From Candidatus Rokuibacteriota bacterium (GTDB lineage Bacteria; Methylomirabilota; Methylomirabilia; Rokubacteriales; CSP1-6): a stretch of DNA of 38,737 nucleotides. The stretch is taken from positions 1 through 38,737 of the forward strand of contig QHSL01000009.1 of NCBI GenBank assembly GCA_003220435.1. Direction: 5' to 3'. Below are positions 25,780-32,773 of the stretch, piece by piece (position 1 is the stretch's first letter; the number at the start of each line of letters is the position of its first letter). The translations under genes were made by a program, and so were the position numbers. The notes below the pieces were generated by a model. It did no database searches. It was not told the origin of the DNA and saw nothing but the letters and a program-made list of their open reading frames with translations.

Positions 25780-26328
25780 ATGCCCAGAGTCGCCCCGATC
25801 ACCGGAAAGTCCGACGTGCCGGCCGAGCATCACGCCGTCGTCGATGGCGTGCTGAAGACGTTCGGGCAGGTGCGCGGACCGTTCAGCATGCTTCTGCACA
25901 GCCCGAAGCTCGCGGAGCGGCTGCTCCCACTGGTCATCTTCTTCCGGGACGAGAGCGCCGTTGACGCCAGGCTCCGCTCCGTCGCGATCCTGGCGGCCGT
26001 GCGCGAGCGCGAGGCAGCGTACGTGTGGGCGGCTCAGGTCGGGGCGGCGCGCCGCAACGGCGTGAGCGACGAGATCATCGACGTCCTCCGGGCGAAGGGC
26101 GACCCCGGCAAGCTGCCCGCGGAGGAGCGGGACATCGTGGTGTACGTGCGCCAGCTGATGCGCACGAACCGCGTCGACCAGGGAGCGTTCGATGCGCTCG
26201 CCAAGCGCCACGACCCGAAGTGGCTCGTCGAGCTGACGGCGGCCGCGAACTACTTCGCGCTCCTGTCGGGCGTCGTCAACGCGTTCGAGGTCGCGGCGCC
26301 GCCGGACGGAGACAAGCTGCCGGTGTAA
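25780..26328 (+). CDS. Carboxymuconolactone decarboxylase family protein, cysteine-free
   Basis: 182 residues. Helical CMD fold with FGQVRGPFSMLLHSPKLAER, DARLRSVAILAAVREREAAY and WLVELTAAANYFALLSGVVN. Where AhpD-type relatives have CxxC, this protein reads REAAYVWAAQ: no cysteine at all in the chain. So it is not a thiol peroxidase and is closer to the gamma-carboxymuconolactone-decarboxylase branch, in which a His or Glu pair may act (VWAAQ replaces WxxH). GGAAAGGAG precedes ATG 25780. Second gene after the EthD-like protein. The stop is TAA, and a GC-rich hairpin follows at 26392. Confidence 0.82.
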   Translation: MPRVAPITGKSDVPAEHHAVVDGVLKTFGQVRGPFSMLLHSPKLAERLLPLVIFFRDESAVDARLRSVAILAAVREREAAYVWAAQVGAARRNGVSDEIIDVLRAKGDPGKLPAEERDIVVYVRQLMRTNRVDQGAFDALAKRHDPKWLVELTAAANYFALLSGVVNAFEVAAPPDGDKLPV

Positions 26329-26344
26329 ACTGGCTCGGCGTCGG

Positions 26345-26374
26345 TTGACACGAGCGCGAGCCTTCGTCGATGAT
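26345..26374 (+). promoter_or_regulatory. Possible promoter upstream of the repeat region and Mo-hydroxylase operon
   Basis: TTGACA (26345-26350), a perfect -35, is followed after 18 nt by GATGAT (26369-26374), a poor -10. It would give a leader of about 200 nt, containing a strong hairpin and two 61-bp repeats, before ATG 26581. It might instead drive a small RNA. Resemblance only. Confidence 0.35.
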
Positions 26375-26391
26375 TCTTCGTGAGACATAGA

Positions 26392-26414
26392 GGCCCGGGC
26401 GCTCGGCCCGGGCC
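26392..26414 (+). terminator. Strong GC stem-loop after the EthD-CMD pair
   Basis: GGCCCGGGC (26392-26400) and GCCCGGGCC (26406-26414) form a perfect 9-bp stem with a 5-nt loop. There is no T-run, so it may be a Rho-independent-like terminator of low strength or a structured leader element of the next operon. Confidence 0.4.
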
Positions 26415-26444
26415 CCTGCTTGTACGGCAGGCGACTACGGGCAA

Positions 26445-26561
26445 TGCGCGCTGCAGGCCGTCGCGGGGCTGGGGCCCCGCCGGCCGAGGCGCGACTACTA
26501 GGCGGTGCGCGCTGCAGGCCGTCGCGGGGCTGGGGCCCCGCCGGCCGAGGCGCGACTACTA
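26445..26561 (+). repeat. Two tandem 61-bp-period palindromic repeats
   Basis: Two identical 56-nt units (26445-26500 and 26506-26561) are separated by 5 nt. Each starts TGCGCGCTGCAGGCC and ends GGCGCGACTACTA. Inside each, GCGGGGC and GCCCCGC form a perfect 7-bp hairpin with loop TGGG, extended by GGCC/GGCC and CGCGC/GCGCG pairs. A degenerate partial copy of the end (GGCGACTAC) is at about 26430. The unit resembles a REP/BIME-type element; no coding is evident. It lies 19 bp before the Mo-hydroxylase operon. Confidence 0.85.
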
Positions 26562-26580
26562 AAGAGTGAGACCACCACAC

Positions 26581-27441
26581 ATGCGATACGAAGCGCCGAA
26601 GTCGTTGCAGGGGGCGCTCGCGCTGCTCGCGGGAGCCACGGGCGAGGCACGGGTGCTGGCCGGCGGCACGGACCTCCTGGTCCAGATGCGCGCGGACATC
26701 GTCGAGCCAGACCTGATCGTCGACATCAAGAAGATTCCCGAGACGCGCGCGGTCGTCGAGGAGCGGGGCGGCTGGCGGATCGGCGCGGCCGTGACGGGCG
26801 CCGAGCTCAAGGAGCACGCCCGGCTCCAGCAGGTCTGGCCGGGCGTGGTCGAGGCCGCGAACCTCATCGGCTCGACGCAGGTGCAGGGGCGCGCCACCCT
26901 GGGTGGCAACCTCTGCAACGGCTCGCCGGCGGCCGACAGTGTGCCGGCGCTCATCGCCGCAGGGGCCCTGGCGACCCTGGCCGGACCGGCCGGGGCACGC
27001 GACCTCCCGGTGGAGGACGTCATGCTCGGGCCCCGCAAGCTGGCCCTCCGCCGGGGCGAGATCGTCGTCTCCTTCTGGCTGCCGCCGCGCCCGCCGCGCT
27101 CGAGCGACGCCTACCTGCGCTTCATTCCGCGCACCGAGATGGACATCGCGGTGGTGGGCGCGGGGGTGAGCCTGACGCTCGACAGCGGAGAAACGATCAG
27201 CGCCGCGCGCGTGTCGCTGGGGGCGGTGGCGCCGCGGGTGCTGCTGGTTCCGGAGGCGGCCCAGGCCATCGTCGGGACCCGGCTCGATCGGGCCGCGCAG
27301 GAGCGGCTCGAGGCGGCGGCGCGCGCCGCGTGCCGGCCGATCGACGACAAGCGGGGCACGACCGACTTCCGGGTGGACGTCGCCGCGGTACTGACGCGCC
27401 GGGCGGCCCTCATCGCGCTGGACCGAGCGAGGACGAGCTGA
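26581..27441 (+). CDS. Molybdenum hydroxylase FAD-binding subunit (CoxM/XdhB-like)
   Basis: 286 residues. The FAD domain motifs are clear: LAGGTDLLVQMR near the N-terminus and RATLGGNLCNGSPAADSVPAL, followed by FIPRTEMDIAVVGAGVSLTL and the CO-dehydrogenase flavoprotein C-terminal domain. It passes electrons from the 2Fe-2S subunit to an acceptor. It is the first gene of an operon (FAD subunit, 2Fe-2S subunit, Mo subunit, MoaD-like). ATG 26581 starts MRYEAPKSL, the family start; GTG 26566 would add five residues. Its TGA overlaps the ATG of the next gene by one base. Confidence 0.92.
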   Translation: MRYEAPKSLQGALALLAGATGEARVLAGGTDLLVQMRADIVEPDLIVDIKKIPETRAVVEERGGWRIGAAVTGAELKEHARLQQVWPGVVEAANLIGSTQVQGRATLGGNLCNGSPAADSVPALIAAGALATLAGPAGARDLPVEDVMLGPRKLALRRGEIVVSFWLPPRPPRSSDAYLRFIPRTEMDIAVVGAGVSLTLDSGETISAARVSLGAVAPRVLLVPEAAQAIVGTRLDRAAQERLEAAARAACRPIDDKRGTTDFRVDVAAVLTRRAALIALDRARTS

Positions 27442-27920
27442 TGGCCAAACACCACATCGAAGCGACCGTGAATGGCGACGACGTCGAGTTCCTCTGCGAG
27501 ACCGAGGAGACGCTGCTCGACGTGCTCCGCGACACCCTGCACCTGACCGGCAGCAAGGAAGGCTGCGCCTCCGGCGACTGCGGCGCCTGCAGCGTCATGC
27601 TGGACGGCCGCCTGGTCTGCTCGTGCCTGGTGCTGGGCTGCGAGGTTTCGGGTTGCCGCGTCGATACGATCGAGGGCGTGGCCAAGGGGCAGACGCTGCA
27701 TCCGCTACAGCAGAAATTCCTGGAGCACGCCGCCCTGCAGTGCGGGATCTGCACGCCCGGCTTCATCGTGGCGGGCAAGGCGCTGCTCGAGAAGAACCCG
27801 GATCCGACGGATACCGAGATACGCTACTGGCTGGCCGGCAACCTGTGCCGGTGCACCGGGTACGACAAGATCGTGAGCGCGGTGAGGGATGCCGCCGTCG
27901 CGCTGAGAACGTCGCGCTGA
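27441..27920 (+). CDS. Molybdenum hydroxylase 2Fe-2S subunit (CoxS/XdhC-like)
   Basis: 159 residues, normal length. The plant-ferredoxin-like cluster motif is GCASGDCGACSVMLDGRLVC and the second helical cluster is in ALQCGICTPGF and GNLCRCTGYDKI; all eight cluster cysteines are present. It relays electrons from the Mo centre to FAD. It starts one base inside the FAD-subunit stop. The large-subunit gene follows after a 72-bp gap holding a hairpin. Confidence 0.95.
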   Translation: MAKHHIEATVNGDDVEFLCETEETLLDVLRDTLHLTGSKEGCASGDCGACSVMLDGRLVCSCLVLGCEVSGCRVDTIEGVAKGQTLHPLQQKFLEHAALQCGICTPGFIVAGKALLEKNPDPTDTEIRYWLAGNLCRCTGYDKIVSAVRDAAVALRTSR

Positions 27921-27937
27921 GACAATGAGTCGCCGAA

Positions 27938-27973
27938 CGTCGGGCGCCGGAGCCCTGCGCAGGCGCCCCGACG
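27938..27973 (+). promoter_or_regulatory. Intra-operon hairpin between the 2Fe-2S and Mo subunit genes
   Basis: CGTCGGGCGCC (27938-27948) pairs with GGCGCCCCGACG (27962-27973) over 11 bp with one extra C, around a 13-nt loop. It is in the 72-bp gap and could protect an mRNA end or attenuate. The ribosome site AAAGGA follows before ATG 27993. Confidence 0.45.
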
Positions 27974-27992
27974 CGTCATAGAAAGGACAGCC

Positions 27993-30299
27993 ATGGCCGA
28001 GAACGGCACGAACGGGACCACCGGGCAGGGTTACGTCGGCACACGCACGATCCGCCCGGATGGCGTCGATAAGGTGACGGGGCGCGCGCGCTTCGGCGCC
28101 GACTTCAACCTGCCCGGCCAGCTCATCGGCCGCGTGCTACGCAGCCCGCATCCGCACGCGCGCATCGTGAAGATCGACACCGCGAAGGCCGAGGCGCTGC
28201 CTGGCGTGAAGGCCGTCATCACGCGCGACGATTTCGCCGACCAATCGTCGGAGTTCATCCCGGCCGGCGAGATGATGATGAACTACAAGGACGTGGTACG
28301 GAACGTCATGGCCCGGGAGAAGGCGCTCTACGAGGGCCACGCGGTGGCTGCCGTTGCCGCCACCAGCACCGCCATCGCCCGCCGCGCGCTCAAGCTCATC
28401 GACGTGACGTACGAGGTGCTGCCGCACGTGATCGACGTGGTCGAGGCCATGCGGCCCGACGCGCCGGTGCTGCACGACGACCTCTTCACCGCCGGCGTCG
28501 AGCCGAAGCCCGAGAAGCCCTCCAACATCGCCAAGCGGGTCGAGATCGTCCTGGGGGACATCGAGGCCGGCTTCAAGAAGGCCGACGTCATCGTCGAGCG
28601 GGAGTTCAAGACGGCGCCGGTGCACCAGGGCTACATCGAGCCGCACGCGGCGCTGGCCAGCGTGTCGGAGGACGGCTCGACCGAGCTGTGGTGCTGCACC
28701 CAGGGCCACTTCATCGTGCGCGCCCACTGCGCGCGGCTGCTGGGTCTGGACATCGCCAAGATCCGGGTGACCGCCTCCGAGATCGGCGGCGGCTTCGGTG
28801 GCAAGACGGTTGTCTATCTCGAGCCGCTGGCCATCGCGCTCTCGCGTAAGGCCAAGCGGCCGGTGAAGATGGTCATGTCCCGCGAGGAGGTCTTCAAGTC
28901 CTCCGGCCCGACCTCCGGCGCCACCGTGAAGGTGAAGATGGGCGCCACCAAGGACGGCAAGTTCGTGGCCGGGTTCGCCGAGCTGAAGTACCAGGCCGGC
29001 GCTTTCCAGGGCTCGCCAGTTCAGCCCGGCGTCATGTGTGCCTACGCCCCGTACGACATGGAGAACGTCAAGGTCATCGGATACGACGTCGTCTCCAACC
29101 GGCCGAAGGTCGCGGCCTACCGCGCCCCGGGAGCCCCGATCTCCGAGTTCGCGGTCGAGAGCGTGGTGGACGAGATCGCCAAGAAACTCGGTCTCGACCC
29201 GATCGAGCTGCGCATGATGAACGCCGCCCGCGAGGGCACCAAGGCCGCCTACGGACCGAAGTTCGGGCCCATCGGTCTGGAGGAGACGCTCAACTCGATC
29301 AAGAAGACCGAGCACTGGAACACGCCGCTGCGCAAGTGGCAGGGGCGCGGCGTGGCTTCCGGATTCTGGTTCAACATCGGCGGCGAGACGTGTGCGTCGC
29401 TGACGATCAACGAGGACGGCACCGTGTCGCTGATGGCGGGCACGCCGGACATCGGCGGCCTGCGCGCCGCGCTCACCAATGTGGCGGCCGACGAGCTGGG
29501 CATCCCCTACGACAAGGTGCGGCCGATCATCGGCGACACCGGCTCGCTCGGCTTCACGTTCCTCACCGGCGGCAGCCGCTCGGCCTTCTCGGGGTCGATG
29601 GCCATCGTCGAGGCGGCCAAGCAGATCAAGGCCGAGCTGTGCACCCGGGCCTGCAAGCTGTGGGAGGCCAAGCCGGACCAGGTCGAGTTCTCGAACGGCG
29701 CCGTCCGGCCGCTCGGCGCGCTCGCCGAGAAGGTCAAGCCGATGACGATCGCCGACTTCGCCAAGGTCGCCGGCAAGACCGGCGGGCCCATTGGCGGCTA
29801 TGGGCGCATCAACGCCCAGGGGGCCGGTCCGAGCCTCGGCACGCACCTGGTCGATCTCGAAGTCGATCCTGAGACCGGGCGCGTGACGATCTTGCGGTAC
29901 ACCGTCGCGCAGGACGCCGGCAAGGCGCTGCATCCCGCGTACGTCGAGGGCCAGTTCCAGGGCGGCGCGGTGCAGGGGATCGGCTGGGCGCTGAACGAGG
30001 AATACATCTACGGCGCCGACGGCAAGCTGCAGAACGCCGGCTTCCTCGACTACCGCATGCCAGTCGCCTCCGACGTGCCGATGATCGACGCGATCCTGGT
30101 CGAGGTGGCGAACCCGAAGCATCCGTACGGCGTGCGCGGCGTCGGCGAGACGCCGATCGTGCCGCCGCTCGGCGCGATCGCCAACGCGATGGAAGCAGCC
30201 ACCGGCATCCGCTTCACCGAGCTGCCGATGTCGCCGCCCAAGGTCCTCAAGGCGCTCAAGGAGCGCGACGCGAATGCCGCGCGTGGTGCTGATCGGTAA
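27993..30299 (+). CDS. Molybdenum hydroxylase large (Mo-pterin) subunit, xanthine dehydrogenase/CoxL family
   Basis: 768 residues. The N-terminal domain (VTGRARFGADFNLPGQL) is the hammerhead/Ald_Xan_dh_C part; the Mo-pterin domain has ASEIGGGFGGKTVVYLEP, the substrate-site loop VAAYRAPGAPISEF, and late GVRGVGETPIVPPLGAIANA with the catalytic Glu. CO dehydrogenase form I has AYRCSFR at the loop; here it is AYRAPGA, so CO is unlikely. Relatives hydroxylate N-heterocycles, aldehydes or other aromatics. It has all three subunits but none of the CoxDEF insertion genes in the window. AAAGGA precedes ATG 27993. The end overlaps the MoaD-like gene by 26 bp. Confidence 0.93.
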   Translation: MAENGTNGTTGQGYVGTRTIRPDGVDKVTGRARFGADFNLPGQLIGRVLRSPHPHARIVKIDTAKAEALPGVKAVITRDDFADQSSEFIPAGEMMMNYKDVVRNVMAREKALYEGHAVAAVAATSTAIARRALKLIDVTYEVLPHVIDVVEAMRPDAPVLHDDLFTAGVEPKPEKPSNIAKRVEIVLGDIEAGFKKADVIVEREFKTAPVHQGYIEPHAALASVSEDGSTELWCCTQGHFIVRAHCARLLGLDIAKIRVTASEIGGGFGGKTVVYLEPLAIALSRKAKRPVKMVMSREEVFKSSGPTSGATVKVKMGATKDGKFVAGFAELKYQAGAFQGSPVQPGVMCAYAPYDMENVKVIGYDVVSNRPKVAAYRAPGAPISEFAVESVVDEIAKKLGLDPIELRMMNAAREGTKAAYGPKFGPIGLEETLNSIKKTEHWNTPLRKWQGRGVASGFWFNIGGETCASLTINEDGTVSLMAGTPDIGGLRAALTNVAADELGIPYDKVRPIIGDTGSLGFTFLTGGSRSAFSGSMAIVEAAKQIKAELCTRACKLWEAKPDQVEFSNGAVRPLGALAEKVKPMTIADFAKVAGKTGGPIGGYGRINAQGAGPSLGTHLVDLEVDPETGRVTILRYTVAQDAGKALHPAYVEGQFQGGAVQGIGWALNEEYIYGADGKLQNAGFLDYRMPVASDVPMIDAILVEVANPKHPYGVRGVGETPIVPPLGAIANAMEAATGIRFTELPMSPPKVLKALKERDANAARGADR

Positions 30300-30519
30300 C
30301 CTCGCGCAGCTCACGGGGGGCGTCGCCGAGTTCCACCTCTCGGCGACGTCCGTGAAGCAGCTCTTCCAGCAGCTCGCCGAGCTCCACCCGGAGCTCGAGC
30401 GTCACCTCGCCGAAGGCGTGGCGGTGGCGATCGACGGCCAGATCTATCAGGACGCGCTGCTGGAGCCGATCGCCCCTGACAGCGAGGTGTTCATCCTCCC
30501 GCAGATCGCCGGAGGCTAG
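30274..30519 (+). CDS. MoaD/ThiS-like sulfur-carrier protein
   Basis: 81 residues of the ubiquitin-like beta-grasp fold: VVLIGNLAQLTGGVAEFHL, then LFQQLAELHPELERHL, VAVAIDGQIYQDALLEPI and a C-terminal FILPQIAGG. The terminal Gly-Gly is the site of thiocarboxylate formation by MoeB-type enzymes. MoaD supplies sulfur for molybdopterin; placed in a molybdenum hydroxylase operon it probably serves the cofactor of this enzyme. It overlaps the Mo-subunit gene by 26 bp in another frame, which suggests coupled translation. Confidence 0.85.
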   Translation: MPRVVLIGNLAQLTGGVAEFHLSATSVKQLFQQLAELHPELERHLAEGVAVAIDGQIYQDALLEPIAPDSEVFILPQIAGG

Positions 30520-30974
30520 CTCCGGAGCCTTCCACGATGTCGCGGACGCGCCGGCCGGTGTCGACAGCCGCCGCCTGCATCCGGTCGGCCGCCTGCATGA
30601 CGACGCGCGCGCCCGCTCCCGCGAACGCCATCGTGCGCTGGGTGGAAGCGACCAGCCCCGCGACAAGCCTGCGGCGCCCCCTGCGTCGGCTCGTAGTGAT
30701 TCATCGTCTTCCAGATACCGTGTGTTCGGTTGCCGTACTGTGACGACTCGATCAACATGCGATGACGTCACACCACATTCCCCCGAAACCGAGCAATGGG
30801 TCTGCCAGATGTCGCCGGCCCGCCCCGCGCACGCCTCAAGTGCGCGCGGAAATACGCGCTGGCCGGCCGCGTTCACGAGCGGTCGCGCGGGTCCGTCGGG
30901 GATAAGCGTGTGGCGACCGAGCGCACGAGTGAGACGTTCTGCCACACTCCGCACCCCGTACGCCGGGCAAAGTC

Positions 30975-31003
30975 TTGACATCCTGTCGAGGCAGAAATAC
31001 GCT
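30975..31003 (+). promoter_or_regulatory. Orphan promoter-like sequence
   Basis: TTGACA (30975-30980), exactly 17 nt, TACGCT (30998-31003). No intact gene follows: ATG 31019 opens only a 17-codon frame. It may be the promoter of a lost gene, or of a small RNA. Confidence 0.4.
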
Positions 31004-31020
31004 GGCCTCGTTGTCGACAT

Positions 31021-31104
31021 GAATTCCGGCGCACGCTCTACCGCCTCACCAAGCGATACGGGATCACGCTGAAGGAGCGTGACGGGCGCAGTGAGACCGA
31101 ATGA
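31021..31104 (+). pseudogene. Possible Fis-type HTH protein remnant (C-terminal end)
   Basis: The frame reads EFRRTLYRLTKRYGITLKER and ends DGRSETE before TGA 31102. RRTLYRLTKRYGI resembles the last helix of Fis-type DNA-binding domains at the end of NtrC-family regulators (SRxTLYRxLKxYGI). No start codon or upstream domain is found. Could be chance. Confidence 0.3.
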
Positions 31105-31109
31105 CCTCG

Positions 31110-31562
31110 TCAGCGTTTCTCGGCGGGCGTGGACGTGGCCGGCCCCATGCCCCAGACCTGGATGATGGTCTCCTCGGTCTTGGCGCCGTCGTAGTGGACC
31201 TTGCCGCCGTAGTGGATGACGTAGCTTCCCGCGGGCGCGGGCACGGTGCTCTCCGGGTCGAACTTCTCACCGGTTCCCATCCACCAGGTGCCGGAGAGGA
31301 CCGCGAAGAAGCGGTCGTTGGGATGGAAGTGCGGGCGGCTCATGTTGCCGGGGAGCCACTTGACGCGCACGACGTACGGGCCAGGCTTGCTGGGGTCGCC
31401 AAACAGCACGGCCGACTCGTTGGTCCCCGCCGCGTTCCTCACCCACTTGATCTCCGCGGGAGTCTTGAAATCGACCGCGGCGCGGTCGATGTCGCCGGCC
31501 CCATAGCCCGAGGGCACGGCGAGAGCCAAAACGAGAACGGTGAGGAAGATCGTGCGGGCCAT
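31110..31562 (-). CDS. Secreted cupin-domain protein
   Basis: 150 residues. A signal peptide (TIFLTVLVLALAVPSGYG) leads to a single cupin barrel. The metal motif is visible as RPHFHPNDRFFAVLSGTWWM (His pair plus later polar ligand) and the second motif around PAGSYVIHYGGKVHYDG. Cupins with this form are often annotated as DUF4437-like. The enzyme activity is unknown; export suggests action on an environmental substrate. AAGGAGA precedes ATG 31562. It is divergent from the Gfo/Idh gene; a TATACT box on its strand is at 31645-31650. Confidence 0.85.
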   Translation of the reverse strand: MARTIFLTVLVLALAVPSGYGAGDIDRAAVDFKTPAEIKWVRNAAGTNESAVLFGDPSKPGPYVVRVKWLPGNMSRPHFHPNDRFFAVLSGTWWMGTGEKFDPESTVPAPAGSYVIHYGGKVHYDGAKTEETIIQVWGMGPATSTPAEKR

Positions 31563-31657
31563 GGGGTCTCCTTGTCTGTGATCAGCCGGCCCTCGACCAG
31601 GCTGCGCTTCAATGGGTTGAGCTCGCGCGCACTCACGAATGGGGAGTATAGCGCCGG

Positions 31658-31686
31658 TTGACTTGCCCGTCGGCAGCCGATACGGT
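31658..31686 (+). promoter_or_regulatory. Consensus-like promoter of the Gfo/Idh/MocA gene
   Basis: TTGACT (31658-31663), 17 nt, TACGGT (31681-31686), then 7 nt to ATG 31694. The layout is the same as that before the AhpD-like gene at 23041; the mRNA would have no leader. Confidence 0.6.
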
Positions 31687-31693
31687 CTCGCGC

Positions 31694-32758
31694 ATGGACA
31701 GAGTGCGTCTCGCGATCGTCGGCTGCGGCAACATCTCGCAGCTCAACGCGCCCGGGTATCTTCAGCACCCGCGCTGCGAGGTGGTCGCCCTGTGCGACAC
31801 CGACTCCGAGCGCGCCAAGCGGCGAGCCCGGGAGTGGTCCATCACGCCGCGCATCTACACGGACCTGGCGCAGGTGCTGGACGACCGCGCGGTCGACGCC
31901 GTCGAGCTGCTCACGCCCACCTGGCTGCACGCCGAGCAGATCGTGGCGGCGCTCGAGGCGGGCAAGCACGTGTCGTGTCAGAAACCGCTGGCCGTTTCCG
32001 TCGCCGAGGCCGACCGGATCGCCGCCGCGGTGGCCCGCGCGCGGACCACGTTCCGCGTCACCGAGAACTTCCTCTACTACCCGCCGATCGTGAAGGCCAA
32101 GGAGCTGCTCGACGCCGGCGTCATCGGCGAGCCGTCACTGGTGCGGATCCACACCACGCGCGTTCAGCACATCACGGGGCAGGTGATGGACGTCGATCCC
32201 GACGCGATGGTGTGGCGCCGCGATCGCGGGCGAAATCCCGGCGGGCCGCTCTACGACGACGGCGTGCACAAGTACGCGACGGCCGCGTACTGGATCGGCG
32301 AGATCGGCGAGATCTCGGCCATCGTGATCCACGGCGCCGACATCATCATGGAGGCACCGGCGGCGGCGATGTGGCGCTTCAAGGGGCGCGATTGCCTGGG
32401 GATCATCGACTACACCTACGCTCCGGAGATGACGATTCGCTCGCGCTACTACCGCGCCGACGAGTTCTTCGAGATCCACGGCAGCCGCGGGATCATCTGG
32501 GTCACCCGCTGCACCGGCGAGATGCTCGACTTGCCGGCGGTGGTGGTGATCCGCGGCGCCGAGACGGTGAGCCACCAGGTGGAGACCGACTGGCGACTCG
32601 GGTTCGACGGCGCGGCGGCGGACTTCGTCGACGGCCTGCTCGGCGGCCGGCAGCCGCGGCAGGACGTGCAGGAGGCGACGCGAATCCTCCAGGTGCCGCT
32701 GGCGATCTACGAAGCCGCGCGCACCGGACGCGCCGTCGCGCCGGAGTCGATCAAGTAG
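31694..32758 (+). CDS. Gfo/Idh/MocA family oxidoreductase
   Basis: 354 residues. N-terminal Rossmann fold: VRLAIVGCGNISQLNAPGYL, then VVALCDTDSERAKRRA, and AVELLTPTWLHAEQIVAALE; the EKP-like motif is modified to CQKPLAVSVAEADRI, keeping the Lys-Pro. The C-terminal domain has GGPLYDDGVHKYATAAYW, with the catalytic-type Asp/His pair (D-x3-H) of the family. These enzymes oxidise or reduce sugars, inositols or related polyols with NAD(P). A frame from 31658 would add residues, but a promoter with its -10 at 31681 and start 7 nt later supports ATG 31694. Substrate unknown. Confidence 0.9.
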   Translation: MDRVRLAIVGCGNISQLNAPGYLQHPRCEVVALCDTDSERAKRRAREWSITPRIYTDLAQVLDDRAVDAVELLTPTWLHAEQIVAALEAGKHVSCQKPLAVSVAEADRIAAAVARARTTFRVTENFLYYPPIVKAKELLDAGVIGEPSLVRIHTTRVQHITGQVMDVDPDAMVWRRDRGRNPGGPLYDDGVHKYATAAYWIGEIGEISAIVIHGADIIMEAPAAAMWRFKGRDCLGIIDYTYAPEMTIRSRYYRADEFFEIHGSRGIIWVTRCTGEMLDLPAVVVIRGAETVSHQVETDWRLGFDGAAADFVDGLLGGRQPRQDVQEATRILQVPLAIYEAARTGRAVAPESIK

Positions 32759-32773
32759 ACCGCGCGGTAAGAA

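Larger units (their letters stand above)
30520..31109. other. 590-bp stretch without an identifiable intact gene
   Basis: On the minus strand around 30495-30640 a short frame reads MAFAGAGARVVMQAADRMQ and runs to a stop; it could be the end of an unknown helical protein, or chance. From 30722 to 30960 no frame has recognisable protein features. A good promoter-like site (30975-31003) and a short HTH-like frame (31021-31104) follow. Base composition is like the flanks. The stretch resembles decayed intergenic DNA. Confidence 0.5.

Noticed and set aside
26445-26561. Tandem repeat as a CRISPR array
   Set aside because: Units are 56 nt with only 5-nt gaps, two copies, and long palindromes; no spacers of 25-40 nt and no cas genes.
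27993-30299. Aerobic CO dehydrogenase (CoxL form I)
   Set aside because: The AYRCSFR signature is missing (AYRAPGA instead) and no CoxDEFG genes are present.
30495-30758. Minus-strand frames after the MoaD-like gene as a real gene
   Set aside because: Short, no recognisable motif, frame broken by stops, no ribosome site; kept only as part of the gene-poor stretch.
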